Source of the DNA: Thermoplasmatota archaeon
Lineage (GTDB): Archaea; Thermoplasmatota; E2; DHVEG-1
DNA: 39,577 bases
Reading direction: 5' to 3'
Assembly (NCBI GenBank): GCA_016927555.1
Contig: JAFGML010000017.1
Location: 1-39,577, forward strand
Part shown: positions 9,298 to 16,074 of the stretch, piece after piece
How positions within the stretch are numbered: position 1 is the stretch's first letter
Layout of the letters: each line of letters opens with the position of its first letter
Program-made: the position numbers and the translations under genes
Notes under the pieces: generated by a model
Database searches by the model: none
What the model was told of the DNA's origin: nothing
Seen by the model: only the letters and a program-made list of their open reading frames with translations

Positions 9298-9330
9298 AGG
9301 GAATCCTCATACTGTCATAGAAAACAGGTC

Positions 9331-9340
9331 TTTAAATTTA
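9331..9340 (-). promoter_or_regulatory. Probable TATA box for the acyl-CoA dehydrogenase operon
   Basis: TTTAAATTTA lies 34-43 bases upstream of the dehydrogenase ATG, in the 130-base divergent space shared with the CoA-transferase. Spacing fits an archaeal TATA element with a short leader. The element is nearly symmetrical, so it could also serve the plus strand. I saw no clear second TATA box for the transferase. Confidence 0.5.
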
Positions 9341-9435
9341 CGCCTTGGTGTATTTCGAAGATTTTTTGTACTCTCAGACGATATCCTGGAGGTGAGGGTT
9401 TTTCATTGAGGTCGCTCCGCTGAGGAAGGATGTCT

Positions 9436-11256
9436 ATGGGAGTCGTTCTAATGGCTAAAAAGAATCAGGTGCAGAAAGGGACAGGAACATTGCTGGGGTG
9501 GCATGATCCTGATGAGAATCGACAGTGGATTCTGAAGCATAAATCTCGTGGTTTGGTGGATAAGCGGATGTCTGCTGCTGAGGCAGTATCCCGGTGTGTG
9601 CATGATGGGTCGCTTGTTGCGATGGGCGGGTTTGGACATGTGCGGGTGTCCATGGCTGTGGTCTACGAGATGATTCGGCAGCAGAAGAAGAATCTGACAC
9701 TGGCAGGCAAGACCGGGGTGCATGATCTGGATGTCTTAGTGGGCTCGGGGTGTGTGAACCAGGTGGAAGTGGCCTATGCGTTTGGCCATGAGCTGCGCGG
9801 GTTGTCTCCTGCGTCGCGTCGGGCGGTGGAGACTGGTCGGTGTCGTGTGTCTGGTGAGATTAGCAACGCGGGGTACCAGTGGCGGTTTCTGGCCGCGATG
9901 ATGGGGCTGCCGTTTCTGCCCACGCGGGTGATGCTGGGGACTGGGACGTTTGAGAAGAGCTCAGCGCAGACCATGGTGGATCCTTTTAGCGGCAAGCTGG
10001 TGTGTCTGGTGCCTGCGTGTTACCCTGATGTCGCGGTGTTGCATGTGCCCCGGTGTGATCAGTACGGGAATGCGCAGATCGATGGCATCATGGTGGAGGA
10101 TTTTGAGTTGTCCCGGGCAGCACGTCACGTGATTGTCACGACAGAGAAAATTGTGGAGAATGCGGAGATACGCAGTGAGCCGTGGAAGACGGTGATTCCG
10201 TTTTATCTGGTGAGTGCGGTGGTGGAGGCTCCCTGTGGTGCGCATCCGTGTCAGATGCCGTACCAGTACTTCTTTGATGAGGAGCACATCGGTGAGTGGT
10301 TGTCTGCGTCTGCGACCGATGAGGGTGTCGCCGCGTACCTTGATAAGTACGTGTTTGGGGTGAATGATTTTTCTGAGTATTTAGAGGTTGTCGGTGGTAC
10401 GAAGAAGATGGGGCAGCTGGCGCGTATTGAGCGGTTTGAGGAGCCGATGGCTGCGCCGTGGCTGAAGCAGAAGAGCACTGCTCGGTCGTCGAAGGAGTCG
10501 TACTCATCCACAGAGTTGCTTGCGTGTGTCGCAGCACGGATGCTGCAGGATGGCAAATCCGTGTTTGTGGGCACTGGTCTGCCGATGATAGCAGCGATGC
10601 TGGCGCAGCGGACGACTGCGCCGAATCTGTTGTTGTTCTTTGAGGCTGGTGGGATTGGCCCGGAGATGCCGGTGCTGCCGATTAGCGTGGGTGATTCCCG
10701 GACGTTCTACCATGCGGTGGCTGCGTCCAGCATGCATGATTCCATGGCGATGGCCCAGGCAGGGTACATCGATTATGGGTTCTTGGGTGGTGCGCAGATT
10801 GATCGGTACGGGAATCTGAACACCACGGTTATTGGGTCGTATGAGCATCCGAAGGTCCGCCTGCCGGGGAGCGGTGGTGCCAATGATGTTGGGTCGTTGT
10901 GTCACCAGACGATCATCATCATGCGGCAGGATAAACAACGGTTCCTTGAGCGTCTTGATTTTCTGACGACCCCAGGGTATCTGTCTGGTGGTCATAGCCG
11001 GGAGGATGCAGGGTTGCCTGCTGGTGGTGGGCCGTACCGGGTGATTACTCAGTTGGGTGTGTATGGGTTTGAATCTGAGTCCAAGCAGATGATGCTGCTG
11101 TCGTTGCACCCGGGGGTGACTGTTGAGCAGGTTCGGGAGAACAGTGGGTTTGAGATTCTCATTCCCGAGACTGTTTCTGTGACGACGCCCCCATCTCACC
11201 AAGAGCTGGCTCTACTTAAGCAGATTGATCCTGCTGGGATGGTTATTGGGAAGTAA
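9436..11256 (+). CDS. Family I CoA-transferase, alpha and beta domains fused (GctA-GctB type)
   Basis: This protein of about 606 residues moves CoA between an acyl-CoA and a free acid. Residues up to about 340 match the glutaconate CoA-transferase alpha subunit (AMGGFGHVRVSMAVVYEM, the CDQYGNAQIDG segment). From about 360 onward it matches the beta subunit (FVGTGLPMIAAMLAQ, DYGFLGGAQIDRYGNLNTT). The two subunits are normally separate genes. The Glu in LLFFEAGGIGPEMP (encoded at 10642-10644) is in position to be the catalytic residue that carries the CoA thioester. Starts at 9430, 9436 and 9451 are possible; 9436 has GAGGAAGGA at proper spacing. It is divergent from the acyl-CoA dehydrogenase and ends at the edge of the exported-protein island. 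The substrate cannot be read from the sequence. Confidence 0.85.
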   Translation: MGVVLMAKKNQVQKGTGTLLGWHDPDENRQWILKHKSRGLVDKRMSAAEAVSRCVHDGSLVAMGGFGHVRVSMAVVYEMIRQQKKNLTLAGKTGVHDLDVLVGSGCVNQVEVAYAFGHELRGLSPASRRAVETGRCRVSGEISNAGYQWRFLAAMMGLPFLPTRVMLGTGTFEKSSAQTMVDPFSGKLVCLVPACYPDVAVLHVPRCDQYGNAQIDGIMVEDFELSRAARHVIVTTEKIVENAEIRSEPWKTVIPFYLVSAVVEAPCGAHPCQMPYQYFFDEEHIGEWLSASATDEGVAAYLDKYVFGVNDFSEYLEVVGGTKKMGQLARIERFEEPMAAPWLKQKSTARSSKESYSSTELLACVAARMLQDGKSVFVGTGLPMIAAMLAQRTTAPNLLLFFEAGGIGPEMPVLPISVGDSRTFYHAVAASSMHDSMAMAQAGYIDYGFLGGAQIDRYGNLNTTVIGSYEHPKVRLPGSGGANDVGSLCHQTIIIMRQDKQRFLERLDFLTTPGYLSGGHSREDAGLPAGGGPYRVITQLGVYGFESESKQMMLLSLHPGVTVEQVRENSGFEILIPETVSVTTPPSHQELALLKQIDPAGMVIGK

Positions 11257-11319
11257 TCTGGTGTTTCTCTCCCCTAGTATTTAAGGTGTGTGAACCTGTA
11301 ACATTATTATAGGAGACGG

Positions 11320-11346
11320 GTATTATATAATTGTACTTCAGTACAA
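11320..11346 (+). promoter_or_regulatory. Promoter with TATA box and adjoining 6-bp palindrome
   Basis: A TATA-like element (GTATTATATAA, about 11320-11330) is followed directly by TTGTAC-TTCA-GTACAA (11331-11346), a perfect six-base inverted repeat. The repeat falls between the TATA box and the expected transcript start near 11350, where a bound repressor would block transcription. The start region then reads AGGGGCGGAAACGT-ATG. Nearly the same short leader precedes the gene at 18044. Confidence 0.5.
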
Positions 11347-11359
11347 GGGGCGGAAACGT

Positions 11360-13135
11360 ATGAAGAGGTATCCTTTGGTTGGAGGAAGTATTGTTATCGT
11401 GCTTGTGCTAGTTCTAGGTTCATTGACGAATGTTGTTGGGTTTCACACGGTTCAATCATCACAGCAGCACACTAAAAAAGAAGCAATCAACCAGAGAGAG
11501 TTGTTATTCCAGACCCTCGTTGATTTTGCGAACAACAAGGAGATACAACAGATCCTTCTCAAATCCCAGATTAGCAGAGGCCTCGTCCTTCCCTCAGAGA
11601 TTCCTGTGTTCATAAAGACTCAACTCAAACGGATGTATCTCCTTGGGTTGATCCTCTCAAAGTTCATGAGTACATCTCGGGTACAATCAATGGTTCAGAC
11701 TGATCAGGTGATGACACCTGACCTACAACAAGTGATAAATGCTGTTATTGAAAAGGACTCTGTGGTACAAGAGGACATAACGCGATTGGTCGCCTCGGGG
11801 TGTGGTTGTGACAAATCTGAATGGGGTTTTCCAATAATTTGCACTACATTATTAGTTATGATGGGGTTAGTGTTTATTCCTTGGTTGCTGCTAATGATAA
11901 TTTTTATGATACCACCAGGTGCTTTAGACGAGATGTTAGAACTTCTCTTCCTTTTTTTAAGTCCTCTTCTCCTCCTGTACCAGCGTTTTAATTGCCCTGT
12001 ACCACAAGAGAACAAGGGCCCGTGGTACTCTGATATTTCCCCTGCAGACGGTGAACAGAACGTGTCTCTCTCCCTCTCCGAGATTCGTTTTCGGATCTAC
12101 GATCCTGAGGGGGATCTCATGAGTTACAAGGTCACAACAAGTCCTGATATTGGCTCAGGGAGTGCAACGTTGGTACCAAATGGGACGTACGCTGTCCCTG
12201 TCCATGGATTGGAGAACCACACCACGTATTCGTGGCACTTCCGTTTGTACGCAGGGGATGATAGTGGAACACCACTGGGGAAGACATTCACCTTTACCAC
12301 ATCAAAGTTAGCTCCCTTCATCTGGAATCCATCACCACGACACACCGCTGACTATGTACCCATCTTTACGCCCAATGTGAGTTTTAATCTCAAGGATTTT
12401 CAGGGTGATCTGATGAATTGGACGGTTGAGACACACCCAGACATCGGAGGGGGTAGTGGTACGAATGTCAGCGATGGGCATTACTCTGTTGGTATTCATG
12501 GGCTTGACTACAACACCACGTACACCTGGTTTGTCAACGCGACCGATGGACTCCATTGGACGAGAAGAACCTATGCGTTTACCACGTCCCCTGAAGGGAT
12601 GTTTGCCGTAGAACCGTCTGATGACACATTTGTTGACCATGGGAATCCTGATACACCGAGGGGTTCTGGAGGACGTATGAATGTCAGAAACGAGTACGGC
12701 GCAACCCCAGGGTTTGCCTATGACCCTTTGATCCGCTTTGATGTCTCATCCATACCGAAGAACATCACGCTTCAGGACGCTTATCTCCGACTGTATTACT
12801 GTGAGTGGGATGATAACAATCCCTCAGGGAGACCCTTGCGTCTCTATCGAGCCACCAGCCCCTGGGAGGAAGAAACCGTCACCTGGAACACCCAACCCTC
12901 CTATGAAGATGTATGGACATCGTTTGCACTTGTTCCCGGGTCTGCCGGAACCTGGATTGAGTGGAATGTGACCAAAGATGTTCGAGCGTTCGTCAACGAG
13001 TCTCTCCTCAACTATGGGTGGAAAATCACGGATGAGACTCCATGGAATAACTACAATATTCCCATTGTGAAGCTGTACGCCAATGAATTCGGTGCGTTCA
13101 TTCCCCACCTCAGTATTGCGTATGAGACGAAATAG
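11360..13135 (+). CDS. Exported multidomain protein: Cys-rich membrane module, two Fn3-like repeats, DNRLRE domain
   Basis: This 591-residue surface protein has no assigned function. Residues 9-30 form a signal peptide or anchor. Residues 40-145 are predicted helical. A GCGC motif (C148, C150) precedes SEWGFPIIC and a strongly hydrophobic stretch (about 157-205) ending at RFNCP. Two fibronectin-like repeats follow, each containing DL-x-x-(Y/N)-(K/W)-x-x-T-x-PDIG-G-SG and (H/N)TTY-(S/T)-W, about residues 218-318 and 320-415. From about 420 a DNRLRE-type domain (DDTFVDHGNPDTP, WEEETVTWNTQP) runs to the end; that domain is known from secreted carbohydrate-associated proteins. Many N-x-S/T sites would allow N-glycosylation. 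The Cys-rich membrane module recurs without the extracellular domains in the gene at 14355. Likely a membrane-anchored cell-surface binding protein. Confidence 0.8.
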   Translation: MKRYPLVGGSIVIVLVLVLGSLTNVVGFHTVQSSQQHTKKEAINQRELLFQTLVDFANNKEIQQILLKSQISRGLVLPSEIPVFIKTQLKRMYLLGLILSKFMSTSRVQSMVQTDQVMTPDLQQVINAVIEKDSVVQEDITRLVASGCGCDKSEWGFPIICTTLLVMMGLVFIPWLLLMIIFMIPPGALDEMLELLFLFLSPLLLLYQRFNCPVPQENKGPWYSDISPADGEQNVSLSLSEIRFRIYDPEGDLMSYKVTTSPDIGSGSATLVPNGTYAVPVHGLENHTTYSWHFRLYAGDDSGTPLGKTFTFTTSKLAPFIWNPSPRHTADYVPIFTPNVSFNLKDFQGDLMNWTVETHPDIGGGSGTNVSDGHYSVGIHGLDYNTTYTWFVNATDGLHWTRRTYAFTTSPEGMFAVEPSDDTFVDHGNPDTPRGSGGRMNVRNEYGATPGFAYDPLIRFDVSSIPKNITLQDAYLRLYYCEWDDNNPSGRPLRLYRATSPWEEETVTWNTQPSYEDVWTSFALVPGSAGTWIEWNVTKDVRAFVNESLLNYGWKITDETPWNNYNIPIVKLYANEFGAFIPHLSIAYETK

Positions 13136-13162
13136 ATGTCTGCGATGCGAGTAGTAGTTGAC

Positions 13163-13176
13163 AAATATATAATATA
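13163..13176 (+). promoter_or_regulatory. Probable TATA box upstream of the first beta-helix gene
   Basis: AAATATATAATATA ends 40 bases before the GTG start at 13216. It would begin a transcript covering the beta-helix gene and probably the same-strand genes behind it, which have short gaps. Confidence 0.5.
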
Positions 13177-13197
13177 GAGAGAGGGCCATTAGAAAAA

Positions 13198-13262
13198 AAT
13201 GGAGGAGGTTGAACTGTGCACAACCCAGGGAGTATGAGGAAAGCCGTTGTCATTGGAATCAT
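13198..13262 (+). repeat. Start-and-leader repeat, copy 1
   Basis: The segment holding the ribosome binding site, the GTG start and the first 15 or so codons of the beta-helix gene is closely similar to 16010-16074, in front of the PQQ-propeller gene. Both read TGGA-(G/A)-GAGG-(T/C)-TGAACT-GTG-CACAAC, then a GGAG-(T/C)-ATGAGG block and a conserved hydrophobic leader. The proteins behind the two copies are unrelated in fold, so the similarity is confined to the leader. Confidence 0.75.
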
Positions 13263-14349
13263 GCTCTTGTTCGTTGGAATTTACATTCTTCCAGCGACAG
13301 CACATTCAGTAGAGAGATCTCAGTTAACATCACGTGGGAAGTGGTTATATGTTGGTGGGAGTGGACCTGGGAATTATAGTACGATTCAGGATGCGATTGA
13401 TGATGCGAATGATGGAGAGGGCATCTTTGTGTATGATGACTCCTCCCCCTACCTGGAGAATGTCCATATAAATAAACAGCTCATGGTAATTGGTGAACAT
13501 CGCAATACAACTGTTCTTGTCAGTCAGAATACCAGTGATGCAGTGAATATCACGTGCTCAAGCGTTGTGTTTACAGGATTCACGCTTCAAGCCGAAGAAG
13601 GAAGTATCAATCACGTGACCTTAAATCAGGATAATATTGTCATTACTGATAATGTTTTGATTAATATTTCTATAGCCTCATCATCTTCTGAGGGTATCGT
13701 ACTATCAAGCAATACGTTCCTTCATAACAAATGGTTTCACGGAAGACTCATTCAGATTGGTGAAGGGAAGAATTGCATCATCCAAGGAAATTTCGTAGCA
13801 AGATGTAATTCTGCGATAAAACTCGTGAATTGCAAAAGTTGCATCGTACGCGGTAACACGATTCATAACTGTTTCTCAGGCATCGCAATATCGGATGGCC
13901 ATTCCAATGTCATCGTAAATAATCGTCTAGATACTTGTGGTGATGGGATATTTCTCATGGGCGGGAGAGCCCAGGTGGAGAATAACACTATCTTTGAGTC
14001 TAATAATGCGATTAGACTATACCATGTCCGCTTCGCCTATCTCTCTACAAATATTCTTACGAACTGTTTGTGTGGTATCCACATGGACCATGCTCTTTTT
14101 TGTCGTATTACATCAAATGATTTTGGACAGAATTCTATCAACACCTTTGTTATGAATTCCTTATTCAATACATGGAAACAGAATTTTTGGGGTCGGCCAC
14201 GGTTGCTGCCAAAACTTGTTATAACCTTCTTTTACAAAGAAGTCCCTGGATCCTGGTTTGGAGCTCTCATAGTGCCCTGGCTGAACGTTGATTTCAGGCC
14301 AGCAGTAAAACCAAATTGTGCGCCTATGTGCGACGGAGAGGACCGGTGA
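13216..14349 (+). CDS. Exported right-handed parallel beta-helix protein (NosD/PbH1-like)
   Basis: This 377-residue exported protein starts at GTG 13216 behind GGAGGAGG; the ATG at 13234 is a second option. A signal peptide ends near residue 30 (AHSVERS). The entry motif WLYVGGSGPGNYSTIQDA followed by IDDANDGEG is the classic cap of archaeal surface beta-helix proteins. Repeats then alternate short strands with Asn-rich turns (such as GNTIHNC, NNRLDTCGDGIF, ENNTIFESNNAIRL), the PbH1 pattern. The C-terminal end FWGRPRLLPKLV with later D-x-x-PA-x-x-P resembles the tail of the second beta-helix gene at 18044. Such folds bind or cleave polysaccharides or serve as surface adhesins; I see no catalytic motif that would choose. 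The usual GDTIFVY is GEGIFVYDDSSPY here, so the first turn is slightly modified. Confidence 0.8.
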   Translation: MHNPGSMRKAVVIGIMLLFVGIYILPATAHSVERSQLTSRGKWLYVGGSGPGNYSTIQDAIDDANDGEGIFVYDDSSPYLENVHINKQLMVIGEHRNTTVLVSQNTSDAVNITCSSVVFTGFTLQAEEGSINHVTLNQDNIVITDNVLINISIASSSSEGIVLSSNTFLHNKWFHGRLIQIGEGKNCIIQGNFVARCNSAIKLVNCKSCIVRGNTIHNCFSGIAISDGHSNVIVNNRLDTCGDGIFLMGGRAQVENNTIFESNNAIRLYHVRFAYLSTNILTNCLCGIHMDHALFCRITSNDFGQNSINTFVMNSLFNTWKQNFWGRPRLLPKLVITFFYKEVPGSWFGALIVPWLNVDFRPAVKPNCAPMCDGEDR

Positions 14350-14354
14350 GAAAT

Positions 14355-15044
14355 ATGAGTATGAAAAAAGTACATACAAGTCTTAGCATTGCTGTCATTT
14401 TCTTGTTTGTTGGTGTCGCCGTCGCACCATCTCTTCCTGCAACTGTGGACGAACCCTTGAGTGAGGCACCGGTTGACCCTACCTTGAAAGCATCCTTCGC
14501 TCGTTTGATCCAAGCAGTGCCGCCACGAGAAGAAGTGGAGACCTTCAAAGACAATCCTACCTATCTTCGAAATATCCAGAAGCGTCTGCTTTCTGTCTTT
14601 GAGAACGAGCCAACACTGCTAAGCTTTCTTATAACTCCACATCATGATGAGTGCGGATGCGATGGTGAGAGTGGAACGGTTGAATGGACGTTTCCCCTCA
14701 CGTGTCTGCTGTTACTCCCTGTCTTTCTCCCCATCTTATACATTTGGATCGGAACACACGGGTACTATGGGAGCCTCCTCATGCAGTGGATCAACATGGT
14801 GGGAAAACCACTGCACTGCTTCTGGTTTGTCGGCTTGCTGTACGATTATCCACCGATGGTCTGCCTGTCGTTAGATTACATCTTTCTTGGGGTGATGCTG
14901 CTCTGGGAGCTGACGATTGGTAACTTGAATCTTCTCGTGGATTTTCTCTTTCCTAATCTGAATATCAACATTTACCTTGGGTGGCATCTCATTGAGATGA
15001 TTCTGGCTCTTGGGCTGAAAATGAACTGTCCCATGTTCACCTGA
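14355..15044 (+). CDS. Exported membrane protein with Cys-rich module (uncharacterised)
   Basis: This is a 229-residue protein of unknown function. The start at 14355 is chosen because GGTGAG precedes it and because a longer frame from 14316 would overlap the beta-helix gene. ATG 14361 is also possible. It has a signal peptide (FLFVGVAVAPSLP), then a helical, charged segment. Next come the motif ECGCDGES and VEWTFPLTC, and several hydrophobic stretches to the end, finishing MNCPMFT. The order C-x-C, (S/V)-E-W-x-FP, hydrophobic run, NCP is the same as in residues 148-213 of the protein at 11360. Here the chain stops at NCP, whereas the other continues into extracellular domains. The leader VAVAPS is shared with the paralogues at 15093, 18910 and 19877. 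Confidence 0.75.
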   Translation: MSMKKVHTSLSIAVIFLFVGVAVAPSLPATVDEPLSEAPVDPTLKASFARLIQAVPPREEVETFKDNPTYLRNIQKRLLSVFENEPTLLSFLITPHHDECGCDGESGTVEWTFPLTCLLLLPVFLPILYIWIGTHGYYGSLLMQWINMVGKPLHCFWFVGLLYDYPPMVCLSLDYIFLGVMLLWELTIGNLNLLVDFLFPNLNINIYLGWHLIEMILALGLKMNCPMFT

Positions 15045-15092
15045 GCTACATCATGAAGTGAAGAGAACAGCAGATACAAAGAGGAAAGAAGA

Positions 15093-15812
15093 ATGAAACG
15101 AGCAGCGGTTGCGATCATCATCCTCTTCATAGGAGGCATGGTCGCACCAAGCATTACTCATAGTGGTGCCACGGCATCCGATGACCGGGGATCTGTTGAG
15201 ATTACGGTGACGGCGTATGGCATCAGAGGCATAGGCGATACCTCCGTGCACCTCTCGCATCAGCAGTACCAGGGCCTCCAGCAGTATCTTGGTCAGTTCA
15301 GAGAACGGTTGAATCAGACGACGACGAGGCAGGAAGCTGTTCCTGTCTTCAAGGAAGCGGTGGTTGAACTGAACGAGTATGGGTTGTTGCCAAAGGAAAT
15401 GAGTGTTGCACAGGCGCAACGTCTGGTCACGGGACAGACCCTTCCAACGGCACTTGCTACTCAGCTTCTTGAAAGAACACCAGTGGCCTTTGGTGAGAAT
15501 GAGAACGTAGTGTGTTTGCTTGCCGGGTCGTTGACTGGTACGATGCCACATAACCCGCTGGACATGATGATGAACCGGGTGTTCTGGGTGCTCGCATCCG
15601 TCTACCTGCATCATCCGAAGCCCCTGGTGGAGCATGTCCTGAACATCGCATTCCTTGGGTACATGGGCTCCTTTTTCCTGTCAGCGCTGTTGTTTTATGG
15701 GATACCCGTGCATCTGTTTCTCACCATCGGCGTGGGGTACACTGCGTTTGCCGCGTATATTCCATCGTATGGGCAATTGATCACTGTGGGTCTGAATGGT
15801 GTGAAACACTGA
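15093..15812 (+). CDS. Truncated member of a three-paralogue exported protein family (in-frame TGA)
   Basis: The open part encodes 239 residues. After a signal peptide (LFIGGMVAPS) comes a conserved helical domain. It contains VEITVTAYGIRGIGDTS, a QQYQGLQQYL stretch, RLNQTTTRQEAVPVFKEAVV, and EYGLLPKEMSVAQAQRLVT. A hydrophobic middle with NVVCLLAGSLTGT follows. The same domain opens the proteins at 18910 and 19877. Those are 302 and 307 residues long, while this frame meets TGA at codon 240 (15810-15812) and then continues open to 15999. Counting the TGA, codon number reaches 302, equal to the intact paralogue. GAGGAAAG before the ATG is a good ribosome binding site. A 239-residue product may still be made, but it would lack the conserved C-terminus. 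Function is unknown. Confidence 0.75.
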   Translation: MKRAAVAIIILFIGGMVAPSITHSGATASDDRGSVEITVTAYGIRGIGDTSVHLSHQQYQGLQQYLGQFRERLNQTTTRQEAVPVFKEAVVELNEYGLLPKEMSVAQAQRLVTGQTLPTALATQLLERTPVAFGENENVVCLLAGSLTGTMPHNPLDMMMNRVFWVLASVYLHHPKPLVEHVLNIAFLGYMGSFFLSALLFYGIPVHLFLTIGVGYTAFAAYIPSYGQLITVGLNGVKH

Positions 15813-16001
15813 TCTGGTAGCATGGGTGGGACACTGCCGTTCCTCCATCGGGTACCGTACCCTGCGGAGGACACCCCTGGTATCTTTGGGTTCACTGGCC
15901 TGGCGTGGTACAATGTGTTTCAGGATGATGAACTGTTCTACTTGGGGTCTGCACTCTGGGTGAGCATCACCCTAACACCTTATGTACTCCAGACAGAATA
16001 A
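15813..16001 (+). pseudogene. Detached C-terminal part of the 15093 gene, beyond an in-frame stop
   Basis: Read in the same frame as the gene before it, this stretch gives a clean 62-codon continuation ending in TAA at 15999-16001. It contains PGIFGFTGLAWYNVF and FYLGSALWVSI. These match PGVFGFSGVKI and FYLGSALWVKI at the end of the 18910 paralogue. No frameshift is needed, so one base change explains the interruption. It has no evident ribosome binding site of its own. Confidence 0.8.
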
Positions 16002-16009
16002 TGGAAAAG

Positions 16010-16074
16010 AATGGAAGAGGCTGAACTGTGCACAACGCATGGAGCATGAGGACTGTTGTCGTCGTTGGAATAAT
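16010..16074 (+). repeat. Start-and-leader repeat, copy 2
   Basis: Second copy of the segment at 13198-13262. It carries the ribosome binding site (GGAAGAGG), GTG start and signal-peptide codons of the PQQ-propeller gene. I see no TATA box between it and the preceding pseudogene, so the gene probably relies on upstream transcription. Confidence 0.75.

Noticed and set aside
15810-15812. TGA as a selenocysteine or recoded codon in the exported paralogue
   Set aside because: The aligned sister genes have no Cys or Trp at this place, many genes in the window end in TGA, and I see no SECIS-like hairpin. A plain nonsense change or sequence error is simpler.
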